Assembly (NCBI GenBank): GCA_032158295.1
Contig: CM063248.1
Coordinates: forward strand, 22,407,273 to 22,471,272
Length of the DNA stretch: 64,000 nucleotides
Reading direction: 5' to 3'
DNA from: Pycnopodia helianthoides
Lineage: Eukaryota > Echinodermata > Asteroidea > Forcipulatida > Asteriidae
Below are positions 51,972 to 63,899 of this stretch, piece after piece. Positions within the stretch are counted from its first letter, which is position 1. Each line of letters opens with the position of its first letter. A model generated the notes under the pieces. It ran no database searches. It was given only the letters and a program-made list of their open reading frames with translations, and was not told the DNA's origin. The position numbers and the translations under genes are program-made.

Positions 51972-52165
51972 TCAATTAAATATTGAATTTTTGTTAATAA
52001 AATTAAATTAGCATTGTACCTTTTATTTCAAAATAATTTTTGAGAAGTACATCTACCTTCCAACTGTCTAGCTTTTATTTAGCCCTCATTAACACCCCTC
52101 ACTTCTGCATGCTGATATTTTAGCAGAAAAAAATTATGTTCCAGTAGCTATCGTTTTAAAGATTA

Positions 52166-52948
52166 CCGTAATTTCCTGCGGATTAGACGTGCAGCGCATA
52201 AGGCACAGTACCCTCAAATTCAAGCCCCAACAGATAAGGCGCATCGCTGCATAAGACACACCATGTTTTCATAATACAGAGGCTTGCAACCCCAATAAAG
52301 GTTGGTACATCACCACTTATGGGGGTCATTGTGTTTGTAAGACAACAAATGTAAAACATCGCTTCTATTTTGTGTGTTCATTTTTTGTTTTAAGATTTTT
52401 TTTCTAAAAACAGCTTTATGGCTTTTCTTTTCACGCAACAAGCACGTTGTACAAATGTTTCCCAATGAATGGGCTGCTAGTCTTTGTTAGCAGGCATTTT
52501 TGTGTGCTACATTACATTACAACGCTTTAACAATAAGAACGTACGCCCTCTGTTGGCGAAATCTAACAGTGCATTACACGATAACATACAAGAACGACTT
52601 GGTTAATAAAGACTAGTATGTTGCTGGTTTGCACTGGTATTATTATTATTAATGTGGGCAGCAGCATGGCCAGTGACTTTGTTCTTCGGTAAGTTTCGTC
52701 AAAGCTTTTTTTTAAATTACACAATGAGCGAACGGTGAAGGTTTGATTTTAAGAAAATTATAACCCGTCGGATTACTCTGGATGAAAGAAAGGATATTTT
52801 ACAGTCTAAAAAATGTAAGATTTCACACACTGATCATCACAATGAACTCAAGCGTTACCAGATAAGGCCCATCGGTAGATAAGGCGCAGGGATGTTTTTG
52901 TGCTGTCGAAAATCAGATAAGACGCGTCTTATACACAGGAAATTACAG
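52166..52948. mobile_element. Terminal-inverted-repeat element, copy 2, in a Smad intron
   Basis: The left end CCGTAATTTCCTGCG and the right end CAGGAAATTACAG are inverted copies flanked by TA on both sides (52164-52165 and 52949-52950). AAGGCGCAT-type motifs recur just inside both ends. It shares its ends and interior with the copy at 37517-38429. A plus-strand stretch near 52765-52855 reads 'RITLDERKDILQSKK', which is protein-like but short and unidentified. TA duplication suggests a Tc1/mariner-related mobiliser, though related ends occur in several superfamilies. Confidence 0.7.
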
Positions 52949-53013
52949 TAGATGCAACACAACAAGGAAGATAATTTCCAATATGAAAGTGTCATTCTGA
53001 ATTATTGAGTTAC

Positions 53014-53124
53014 CTGATAAGTTGATATTGATCTTTGAAGGCTGTGATGATGTTGTATCCATAGGTGTTCCATCATTGGTATTTCCATCATCAGAGGACA
53101 TGTATGCTGGTGGTGGTGTATCCG
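53014..53124 (-). CDS. Smad1/5/8: Smad1/5/8-type Smad, linker exon with the PPAY motif
   Basis: This short 111-nt exon encodes the second half of the linker between MH1 and MH2. A TTTGTGCAG acceptor precedes CGGATACACC; CG completes an alanine, giving A-DTPPPAYMSSDDG, followed by a Thr/Asp/Ser-rich stretch ending KININLS and the first base of an aspartate before GTAACT. PPPAY is the PY motif bound by WW domains of the Smurf ubiquitin ligases and of YAP, and 'ADTPPPAY' is also present in vertebrate Smad1. Because it is short and reads as a different protein in the longer overlapping frame, a simple ORF search would miss it; splice phases on both sides confirm the choice. Confidence 0.95.
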
Positions 53125-53789
53125 CTGCACAAAAACAATTTGTTTCTTCTTAATCTTAACATAAACTTGATGACAGTATCTGTAGACAATAATACACTGC
53201 TGTAACACTAGAGGGCAGCAGACTAACTAAAGTGTTCATACAGAATCTCAAAAGTTCCCTGACCCCTATTCTTTAAACTGTCAAAGATGGCAAGTCACTC
53301 ATGGAGCCCAAGACTGATGAACCATGTCTGAGATCTCAGTGCTAGTGAAGTGTGTGTGTATCAATCATTTATTCAATCATTCATGACATGATGGATCACT
53401 ATGGCAGACAGCTAGTACAGTACATACAACAGCATTATTAAATCATCAATGTATCTGCCACATTGACTTCATACTTGTCCAGACAGGATTAGTCTTTGCC
53501 AGCCAGGCCATAAGGCCAGACACAGGCACAAATGACAGCATTATGGATTTGTGAATGGAAGGAGTAATAACCCATAAAGTACTGTCTGAAACTGATTGAG
53601 TACATAATGTAGATTTCCATTGGGAAATATTGACCACTGTCTAATTCCGTTGCCTCTATGTAACATCTGGGGTTTGGGTCCCCCCACCCCTGTTAAGATA
53701 AAATTTCCTTTCTGGTGCTAAAACCAAGCTACAATAGCCATGTGTTTGAATTACGTAAGAGAAATCATCCTCTAAAGTTTAAGTTTTTG

Positions 53790-54180
53790 TTTAAAGACAC
53801 TGGACACCTTTGGTAATTGTCAAAGACCAGTTTTCTCACTTGGTGTATCTCAACATATGCAAAAAATAACAAACCTGTGGAAATTTGAACTCAATTGGTC
53901 GTCGAAGTTGCGAGATAATAATGGAAGAAAAAACACCCTTGTCACACGAAGTTGTGTGCTTTCAGATGCTTGATTTCGAGACCTCACGCGTGAGGTCTCA
54001 AAATTAGTTCAAATAGTTTACCGAGAAATTACTTCTTTCTCAAAAACTACGTTACTTCAGAGGGAGCCGTTTCTCACAATGTTTTATACTATCAACAGCT
54101 CTCCATTGCTTGTTAACCAAGTAAGTTTTTATGCTAACAATTATTTTGAGTAATTACCAATAGTGTCCAGTGCCTTTAAA
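53790..54180. mobile_element. 391-bp MITE (TTTAAAGACACTGGACAC family) in a Smad intron
   Basis: The left end TTTAAAGACACTGGACAC and the right end GTGTCCAGTGCCTTTAAA are near-perfect inverted repeats; AATTGTC.. and GGTAATT/AATTACC continue the match. The centre has a self-complementary GAGACCTCACGCGTGAGGTCTC. I recall this element, almost base for base, as a very abundant repeat of starfish genomes, which is the main reason for the organism call. A divergent relative lies at 25475-25822. It does not touch the splice sites of the exons on either side. Confidence 0.85.
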
Positions 54181-54362
54181 CTAGACTAGTAACTACAAAG
54201 TTTGAGTAGTTTAATTCATTTGTATTAACCTTGTTTAAAAAATTTATAATAATAATTTTCCTATCTACAGAAAATCCCAATAAATGTTTTTGTTTTTGTA
54301 ACAAAGCACGGACAAAGAACAATTGATCCTCCTTAAGATAAAAGGAGTCCTCCTAAAAATCA

Positions 54363-54815
<453 letters not shown>

Positions 54816-54883
54816 TCAAAGAATATCACCAAATATTTGTCAGTTGATAATTTCATCAAACAAATGGAACTGGGTAACTTAAG

Positions 54884-55364
54884 AGGGGCTCCAAGGTAAA
54901 ATTCAGTTTTGTGATCCACTAATTTTCCAATAGATAGAGACCGTATGAAAATTGGGAAAAAAATAACAAGTCTCTAACTGCAGGTTAAAGCAGTGTATAA
55001 TGAAACTGTGTTTGACACACTTCAAGTACAATTTTTGTCCAAATCCAATAAAATTTGATGACATCACATGTAAAACACATGATCTACACAGTTTATTAAT
55101 GAATTTTAATGATATTTAATCAAAACTGCATTGAAATTGACCTTTTGATTGGCGCAAAAATTCCTCTTTGGAATGTACAGACCTATTTGTTTATGATGTT
55201 CGATGACGTCATGTTTCAAATTTCGCTCCGAAAGAGCATAAAATAAAATGACATTTTACAGCATTTTAACGTAAGGTTAGAGACTTGTAAATGTTCCACA
55301 CATGAGGACTCTATCTATTGGAAAATGAGTGCATCTCATAACCGAATATGACCTTGGAGCCCCT
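54884..55364. mobile_element. 481-bp inverted-repeat element (AGGGGCTCCAAGGT family)
   Basis: AGGGGCTCCAAGGT at 54884 pairs with ACCTTGGAGCCCCT ending at 55364, and the inverted match resumes inward with ATTTTCCAATAGATAGAG and ACAAGTCTCTAAC, so that the imperfect arms extend about 95 bp. The interior has TGATGACATCA and GATGACGTCA-like palindromic motifs. No target duplication is certain and no protein is encoded. It lies in the Smad intron upstream of the first linker exon. Confidence 0.7.
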
Positions 55365-58300
55365 GTTTAACATAGTGATGAGTACACGGATTGCTGGTGC
55401 AACACCAGACACGACCTAAGCATGTACATTTAAAAAACCTTTAACACCATTTAATTCAAAATGTTTTGAGGCAACATAATAAAATAATTGTTCTAGTTTA
55501 TTAAAGTAGAAGTAAAAGCATCTCCTGCTGAATTGAAACACCCTTTTCCAAGGTTTATTTGACATAAAGTAAAGCACTAAGCTTAATCATCAAATCACAC
55601 AATGTGGATAATGAAGAAACTCAAGGACCACCACCAGATAATCTCTTCGAATACAGATTGAATAGACACCAAGCTAGCCACTATACTGTAAACTCCCATC
55701 ATTGGGATTTTTATGGCTGAAATTATTGCCAAGAGTTCATGCACTGGGTAACAAAATGTGCCAAGGACTGGGGCATAAATTCCCGGCATCAATTTATGAC
55801 ATTTGTGGGATGCTTGTATGGGTGAGACTCCATAATGTCTGTATTGTGCATTGCTATGACCCTCTGTGCATATAAACACCGAGCTGTTAAGATATAAGCA
55901 TTGATAACCTGATACAACCAAATATATTTGCTGGAAATCTGATTAGCACACATCTACTGTGCAAGTAACCTTTGACATGAGAGAACTACCCCCCCCCTTC
56001 AATTTAAAACTAATGTACCATACAGTAGATAAAAAGGAATTCAAACCAACAGACTACAACATAAAATAGTCTTTGTCAAATAACTATCAACTTTCTTTAT
56101 GTTTGTCATCAACAAAACTTAAATAATTGTTATAAGTCCATGTAAATTACTTAATGCTCTGCTCCATTACAAAAAACCCAACTTGCATTGTACATGTATG
56201 CATTCACAGGTGACAATTTTTAGAAGGTTGAATCAACAAATACTGCACATTCCTCAACTTATGAATAATTACATCTGTTTTTCTTTCCAATAGGCCTGAA
56301 TGTACCAGTGAAAATCTGTGCCAGTGTGGTGGTGGCAAAACGAGGGCAAATGTATTTGGAGGGGCATATGTCAATATGAGAGGGTAGACAGAAACTATAA
56401 ACTGGTGCCAAAATGGCTGCTAGTCTGAAATACGAGCCAGTATGAGTGGTCCATAAAGTGACAGGGGTCAGATTGGGTGTTTGCTAGGCGCTCTTAGCTT
56501 TGTAATCAACTGTTGGATTGTGCAATCCAATGGGTTGAGATGTTAAAAATGTCTGGGACTTTGAGATAAAAGGGTCAGATAGTGAAAAGAATTTACCATT
56601 TGTTCAGTGCATATGGAAATCAAGTTATTTCATTCCCTCTAATTGAAAGAGGGAAAGTATATGAAAGCTTTCCCTGATAAAAGAAAAACATGTCTATCTG
56701 TTTATTTACAACTTGTATACAACCTGTGAAAGTCACCAAATCTAGGTTGTCATTTTACACACTTATTATCTTTAAAAATCTTCAAACACATGTTTCATTT
56801 TGAAATAACAAAATAAACAATAACAATACACAGTGGCCGGATTATTGGGGCCGGATCGTTCAGTGTGGACACTTTTGAAGTAAACCTTGATCAGGTTCTG
56901 TAGATATTAACAGAGACTTTGGCTTTTCCTGACAAACAAAGTTGTAACATTCTATTTGTATCAAAACATTCAAACAAAGACCATGCTTGTTTTATATACA
57001 CAAATAAATTTCTAAACTTATTTTAGATCAATAACTTTTGATCATTTCTTTGTTGTATTTACTTTATAATAAAACCACAATGTTGAAGGACACTTGTTAT
57101 ATTGCAGCTTATACTATAGACGTGTAGCCTATTGCCTTTTATCATAAATTGGTCAATCAAGTGTAAAAAAACAAACTACTTTTATTTAAATGTATTCAAA
57201 TTTATGTGACCTGAAACTGAATCCAAGGAGAATTCTAAATGCAAAGAGAATAGATAGGCCTACTTGTTTTGTATCGTAGTAAAAAGCCTGATACTTCATT
57301 TGTGTAGGGCAAGACAGCTTGTCATTGATGAACAGCATCTCTATGAGAGAAATGGACTATTTTAACAGGGACAATTTTAGGGGTGCAAAAGCAATGACCA
57401 GGGGCATAGAGGCAATAAGTATTACTATCAAATCATAAATAGCACAGCAACTTAAACTGAGACATTATTCCTCAACTGTAGGCCATATTACAATTCCTGT
57501 TATACTCCTACTCTCATGTTGAATATAATCCAAATAAAGAATTTTGTTTCCCTGAATAAACAAGTATTAATAGATTCTGTATCTTGAAAGTTTTGTGCAT
57601 CCTACATGTATCACATTAAATTATATTTTGACGGTGCACAACCAGTAATGTACATTCCCATAGGAGCCATTTAATTATTATGACAAATTTGATTACACTG
57701 GTTTGGTATAGCAGTACAGGTTTGTTCCCAACACTAACATATCCAGGTATATTATATGTATCATGGGGGGGGGGGCTCCAACACAGTGCAGAGTAGTGTA
57801 TGACTCATTGTGATTAGTCAAGAGAAAGAGACTTGAAGCATTTAATATAGATCCAATAGGAGGTCACTGATACACATGATATAACCATGGAGGTAGGAAT
57901 ACAGAATTCAAATACACACATATTCCACCAGATTGAGTTTCTCTCATTGACCAGTGATTAATCTGAAGACCAACATAGGTACATTTTATCACTTAAGGTT
58001 CCAGGAGTTATTTTTCAGTGTTTTTATTCAGTTATAGCAAAATGTTCCATCGCCAATTTCTTTAAGTTAAATAACGGTTTGAAATTTCCACAAGCCCATT
58101 TTCCTTAGCCGAGTGGATTCATACCTGGGATAGGCCTACTAATTATTAGCTACATGTAGAGGAGAAAACAAAAACACATTTAAAAAGATGTACCATCACA
58201 AGTAAATTAAAACAAAACATGTTACTAATTTGTTGCCAGTGAGGACCAGTTGTGCACTGTTTGAGCAGGTATTGAGAGCACTATGATGAGTACACGAATC

Positions 58301-59985
58301 TGATAGTTGTTTCAAAAAGGTTTTACATTTTAAAACCATTTGGTTAAACATAAAAATTAAGTTTCACGTCTTTTAATTTGGCATCTCTTTTCTCAAAAAC
58401 CTTATCATTTTTTAAAAGCTACTGAAAACCAAGGAGGGTTTGTAGATTTGTTGTGTTGCTTTCATGCTAGCTGCTATGATGAAATTCATGTTAATTTTGA
58501 CCTATTGCAAATGGTTATTGTTCATTAAAATTTTACATCATTTGAAATGTTTTGTTAACAACTACTTTGTAAAGGAGCCAAACAAACATTCCAATAACTG
58601 CAGTTTTTGTATACTACAGAAAAAGGTCAAGTGTGACTTGCTTTCCTGCTCTTCCTAAGCTTGGATTCTGTTGTCATTTATCTATCATCCAAAGTCTTTA
58701 TTTTGTGCTTCCCAAAGGTCATTGGTGATTTCCTTTTACATGTATCTTCTTTCCTGAGAGTGTCTGATATACTAGGAGTGTAAATGAGGCCAATAGATCC
58801 CACTTGTAAGATGGTTTCCTGTCACACAATTGACAGACAGTTGCCTCCTCCCTAAGGAGCAAAGCACTTTGTAACAGGATGTGTCTTGTAAACCTTGTAC
58901 AAATTGACTCTGCTGTTAATGTTGCATGCATAGTAACTATTCAATAATGTTCTAGCATGGGAAAAGGAAGCATTCCTGACTAACTGGACCAACAAATATA
59001 AATTATTCAGTGCATGTACAATGTACACACATGTTGAAGTAATTTTTTTAAAGAAGGGGGAAAAAAGAAAGAAGATAAGAAAAATATTCTGAGTTTGTAA
59101 ATGTACTTCATCTTTTCATTGATAATAACGCAAATTGTCAACTGATTTTTCTAAAAGATTGACATTATGTATGAAATGTAATAGTTCAAATTTGATTCAG
59201 TGATGATTCACAGCTTCAGTACACTGCATGGATGCATGTGTGTACTTGTACCCAGAGGCTAGTGGTTCTTGTAAAGAAGTAGAAAACAGTTTATAAATGT
59301 AAATTGTACATTTGATAATATGTTTTTAAAAACTCAACACCCACGCAATGTTGTGTGCTAATCACTGCTGTTTGGTGTCTGATGTTTTGACAGCTTAATA
59401 AGTTCAACCCCAAAAAACACTGTCAACACCTGTCAACAATACAACAATAAACCTACATACAATGCTCTTATGCTACTGTGGAGACAATGACTCACTTCCT
59501 GCTTAACAATACAACATTAGAGTTCAATACAAAGCCCCTCCTACTACTCTACACATGCAGGGAGAAAACACAGCCAGAACACCCAAATCAGCCTCCAACT
59601 CGGCCTACCGTATACTTCCAAGAAATAGGAGTGTTCTTATTAGTTAATGTAACCAGCATTAAACAGCTGTTCATATTCATCATGTTGTCTTCATTACACA
59701 TGTACATGAACATGTAAACACTGCAGCCTGTTATGCTCTGTTATTTAGTTCTTGTTTTGTGTGTTCTTTTTTATCAAGAATACATTAGGTTGAAAATGAA
59801 CATTGTATTTTAACTTTGAAAAAATTACCCATGGTTTTGTTTTAAAAGATGTTAAATTTGCCTTGCGGGATAAAGAATAATGTTTCTAGAAAATGTGATG
59901 GAATAAGTGATTAACCTATTTAGATGATGGTCTGGTAATTCATATAAATTTCCTTAGATATTTCCTCTTTGCTACTTCAGGTTTC
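55365..59985. other. Intronic non-coding sequence of the Smad gene, nothing recognised
   Basis: If the MH1 exon lies beyond 64 kb this is intron. It is AT-rich, with an 11-12 G run near 57765 and a C run near 55988, no bounded repeat and no recognisable exon. I specifically looked for MH1 residues such as RVWRWPDL and EVCINPYHY in the minus-strand frames and saw none. Confidence 0.45.
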
Positions 59986-59999
59986 CCGATCCTGGCACT

Positions 60000-60345
60000 C
60001 TTGAGGTGACCACAGCTTTTCCCACGCAGGCCCATCTCTCTAGAACAATCTTCCTCTTCTTCTTCGCCAAGCTTCCTCTGCTAGTTCTTTCAAACAATTA
60101 CTCAAAACATATCTGTTCACTTTGTAATTCTGTTTCATTGAACTGAAAGTCGTTCCTTACCCTGTATGTTTATCTTAAAGTCCGCATAAGTTAGTCAATA
60201 TGCTAATGCTGTATAGACATATATATCTATTTATATTGTACTTTATTCTGTATTTGTATTTATTTTGCTTGTACAGCGCCATGAGCGTCATGCCAGACGG
60301 ACCTGTGCGCTCTATAAGAAGCCACTATTATTATTATTTTATTAG
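60000..60345 (+). mobile_element. CR1/L2-like LINE 3' end
   Basis: At about 60037-60130 one plus-strand frame gives a stop where a tryptophan is expected (TAG for TGG), then 'NNLPLLLRQASSASSFKQLL' and 'KTYLFTL' followed by TAA. This is the conserved carboxy terminus of CR1/L2-clade reverse transcriptases (LWN.LP..LR....SFK..LKT.LF). A 3' UTR of about 200 bp follows, ending TGTACAGCGCCATGAG, GTGCGCTCTATAAGAAG and an ATT tail to 60345. The rest of the ORF is missing. It is antisense to the Smad gene, within its intron. Confidence 0.75.
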
Positions 60346-61277
60346 ATTTAAAATAACTAAAAATAATGCAGGTCATTAAACATCTTTGAAACTCCCTATG
60401 AGATAAGAACATAACACAGTACTTCTTACAAAGTGACAAACTTCATGCTTTCCCGTGACAGGAAGGAATTGCCTCCATACTCCTAGCCTATAGGTGCCTT
60501 TATAGAAATTTACATTTCATCATAGAAAAGCTGTTGAATCAAGGAAAATGTATTTCCCTTTGTATGTCCAGGCCTGAAGAGACCCATGCAAACCAGCTAA
60601 ATAAAAATTACCAAAATTGTATGTTATTAATGTATTCTATACCAGGATCATTCAACCTCGAATCAAAACAAAGAAGTGACATTTTCGGACATGTACATCA
60701 TCATGTAGTCATGTAGTTTTCTCCAAGCACTTTAACAGATTGTCACATGGGTATAAATCCTCCCTTAATATTAATCTCCACAAATTTCATCAACTGAACA
60801 GACTCTTGAATAGTGCAAACTATTGTGTCTGACCATGTTAGAGCAGCAATGAACTGACATTCAACCTTGTTCTAGGAAACTGCTGGCCACCTAATGAGCA
60901 ACCTATGGATCCATTCTTGCATTTCAAGGTTGCACAATGATTGCTAGTTTTCTAAGGGGATTTAAAGAGCTAAACCACTTAAACATACCCAAGTATCATT
61001 TTACAATCGGTCATCTCAACGTATGATAACAAACATTAATCAACTGTCTTAAAAACTTACTTTCAAGAAATAAAATATGCTGAACTTTTACAGGTTGAAT
61101 TAATTAAATTCTTTATTTGCGATTGAAAGCATTTAAATAAATATCTTTAAATTATTATTATTTTTAACAGAAGTATAGGATAGCATAGCCCTAACAATCA
61201 TGCATCTGTAAGTTTCCTTCTGTGCAGTACTGCATCAACAATGAAATCAAGAGAGAGCTACATTAGTAACTAACTTA
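60346..61277. other. Intronic non-coding sequence, nothing recognised
   Basis: AT-rich sequence with no bounded repeat or exon between the LINE tail and the next terminal-inverted-repeat element. Confidence 0.4.
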
Positions 61278-62539
61278 GGGTATGTTCAGACAGCGTACAT
61301 TTTAAGTTAGACCCGAACCGGTTTAACTTTACGAGCAGCGGGGGGGCAGTCTTAAAAATAAAACTATCTTGCGTTCAGACAGCTCGAAGTTAAACCCAAT
61401 ATGGTTTATCTTCGGTTTAAGAGGTCAAACAGCACTGTGACCCAACACATCAACATCCGGTTTATTCACAAAAGCACACACATGGCCCTATCTAAATAGT
61501 GTCAACTGACTAACAACTTTCAAACTTGCAGTCAGTTTTTTATAACAGAATTTTTAAAACTGAGTGGGTGTTAGATACCTCGCATTTTTAGATTTAGTTT
61601 TTTCCCAATGTCCAGATGCCATCCGATCGTCCCGAAGTGTCACAATGCGTCGTTTCGTCCGCTATTCATTTTTTTTCTTCACAGGATATCGGCACTGCAA
61701 AATGCGCAATAATTTCCCCTGTTTAAACTCCTTATACACGGCCATTTTGCATGATATTCTTCCTTGTATTTCTGCTGGCATTTCCACGTCTTTGTGGTCA
61801 TGACTTTCAACGTTTGTTTTCACAATCAACTTCGTTGTGGATCGATGTACACATGTACTGACTGCATGTATACAGATCACGTGCGTGAAGGTATTTCTAC
61901 CAGGCACACACTAACGAATTCTCCTATTGGTTGATGAGTAGGACACGGATATTATTGGCCAATAGGAAAGTTTGAGCGACATGTTTTAATAGGGGGAAAT
62001 GGCAACCTGGTTGCTGAGATTTTACACGTGTGAAACTGTCGGGAGACTGGTGCATTTTTCGTGATCTGTAGACATCTGGATACTCCTCAATTCACCATCC
62101 AGTCATTTCGTTTATTGACGTGATGATTTTCAAGCAGGAATCAAACTGACATGGCTGAAAATGTAGCGCTATTATACAAGACCGTGTTCATATCAATCTT
62201 GATAAAAACAGACCTAAATAACAGGTGAGCAAAACGAAAATAACCCAAACGAAAGACGCACGCTTTCCGCTTTCATTTCGACGTGTTCATTGAGGCTGCG
62301 TACGGAGATCAGTGGGCCGTTGTAAAATAAACTGGAAGTTGTAATTTTTATTCTGTCCACACGCAGTGTTAAAAGATAAACCCGAAGCGGTCTAAAGATA
62401 AACCCTCCAGCTCGGCGGTCTAACTTTTGGGGGTTCAACCCGATTCGGTCTAACTTTAGATCCGTTCAGACACATAGAGTTGAACTTGATTGGGTTGAAC
62501 CATGAGTTAAACCGACTTTAGTACTGTGTCTGAACGACC
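61278..62539 (+). mobile_element. Terminal-inverted-repeat element with GTTCAGACA subterminal motifs, possibly PIF/Harbinger-like
   Basis: The left end GGGTATGTTCAGACAGCGTA is matched by the reverse complement of the right end, GGTCGTTCAGACACAGTA. A second GTTCAGACA copy lies inside each end (61375 and 62463), so the right end can also form a hairpin. GGTTTAAC/GTTAAACC motifs accompany each copy. TTA precedes the left end, but no TTA directly follows the right end, so the superfamily is a guess. The middle (61900-62150) is GC-richer, has ATTGG and ATTGGCCAAT boxes, and leads into a possible first exon at 62151-62224. Confidence 0.6.
62151..62224 (+). CDS. Candidate first coding exon of a transposon gene
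   Basis: An ATG in good context (GACATGGC) opens 24 codons starting MAENVALLYKTVF and ending 'KTDLNN', then AG and a consensus donor GTGAGC. CCAAT-type boxes lie 100-230 bp upstream. PIF/Harbinger transposase genes of animals often begin with such a short hydrophobic first exon before an Arg-rich second exon. No second exon or DDE transposase is recognisable in the remaining 300 bp, so, if real, it is what is left of an internally deleted element. Chance remains a reasonable explanation. Confidence 0.3.
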
Positions 62540-62694
62540 TCTTTTAAACAAGCATGATATCATTAAAGGTTCAGTAAGTTTAATATATACAGTACATGCA
62601 CTTGTTCACACTGCATGGGTTCAATGCTTCACAATACCATGACCTGCTTATCATTTACTTCAGGTACATACTTGTACATGTACATGTTTGATTG

Positions 62695-63120
62695 GGCCTA
62701 CCAAAAAAAAGGTTGAGTTTCCACTTACATGCCATTCAAAAATAAGGTCGGTAGGTCAGATTTTTTATCTCATTTAACAAAGAAATTCTGATACGATTGG
62801 CGAGTGTGAAAAAAATGCTCTACTTACATGATTCAATTTACAAAAAAAAAAACAGCGAGTGACAAAAAACTGCTTCAAGATCAATCAAATACCTCTATAG
62901 TATACTTTAACTCACATAAGGTACGCAGGAGATGTTGTTGGTTAATATGGAGGTATGATTGTGTCAGATACAATTCTAAAAAAGATACATTTTCGGCAGC
63001 CCAAGTGGCCAATTTGGCAAAATTGTGCGCAATCTGCAGATTGTGCAAATCTGTGGAATGCTCTCAACACGCAGCACCGTGTACACAACTGCGCACTGAG
63101 CATTGAACTGTGGGTATTTT
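62695..63120. mobile_element. Truncated relative of the 51088-51515 MITE
   Basis: GGCCTACCAAAAAAAAGGTT at 62695 followed by CAAAAATAAGGTCGGTAGGT matches the reversed end of the intronic MITE (AAAAATAGGGTCGGTAGGTC), and near 63010-63060 GGCAAAATTGTGCGCAATCT and GCAGATTGTGC match its TGCGCAATCTGCA-rich interior. The expected second terminal repeat is missing; the sequence stops where the next element (63122) begins. Confidence 0.55.
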
Positions 63121-63121
63121 A

Positions 63122-63899
63122 GGGCCAATGATTTTCCGTTTCAGACAAAATAAATTCCGTTTCATGTTCTTTAATAGATAAAAGGTTGTTAATGCCCAGG
63201 GAGTCGATTATAAACATAACTTTTCTCAATTGTTTGCTTGATTGTAAAAACTTTTGTTAAACTTAAACGCAATGCACTGACTCACTGACTGATCGCTGCA
63301 ACAAAAAAAGAAACATGTAACAGCCGTTGCACTGCAGTATCATTGCATATGACATCACCGTGTTCTTCTCCTCCACACAGAAACAAATTGTCAGCCATTT
63401 TGTTTTTGCTTTGGCGACAAAATGTTGAAAGTTAATGGTTGATTTTAGACCTTTCCGAGATGAAAAATCAATGTGTGTGTTCATATAGAGCATAGGTAAG
63501 CTAGTTTGAGTATAATTGTTGATAACAGGGAGGGAGAAAATGCAATTTGGGTGAAAAAAGTGTAAAGATCGTGCCGTGAATGTGATGATTTTGCCCTCCG
63601 TCCTGCAATGTACATGTGTACATCTGGTCGAGTCAACGGTACGATCTCGTAACTTTTTACGGTCTGATTTCTGATGCTTTTTTAGTTTAAGAAAAAGAAG
63701 CTTAATAAAGAATGCAGAGTTAAGTTAGCTTGCCTGATCAATTTCAATAGGTTTGGCCTTAATAACATGAAAAAACCCTACGTTTTTGTCACTTTATTTA
63801 CAACAAAATTTACTTCAAACTCAAATCCCGTTTTCCGTTTCAAAGGGCAGATTCCGCGAATTCCGTCCGTTTTCCGCGATCGCGGAAAATCATTGGCCC
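63122..63899. mobile_element. 778-bp terminal-inverted-repeat element with TA flanks
   Basis: GGGCCAATGATTTTCCG at 63122 is matched exactly by its reverse complement ending at 63899, and TA lies outside both ends (63120-63121 and 63900-63901). Just inside the right end is a perfect 20-bp palindrome, TTTTCCGCGATCGCGGAAAA (63870-63889). TTCCGTTTC motifs recur near both ends (63136, 63160, 63833). TA duplication with 17-bp ends is compatible with a Tc1/mariner-type mobiliser. No transposase is encoded. Confidence 0.75.

Noticed and set aside
53002..53208. Minus-strand 68-codon open frame overlapping the third Smad linker region
   Set aside because: It is out of frame with the conserved PPAY exon; the Smad frame with matched splice phases is the real one.
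61662..61907. 81-codon minus-strand open frame
   Set aside because: It lies inside the GTTCAGACA element, has no family resemblance and no splice or promoter support on that strand.
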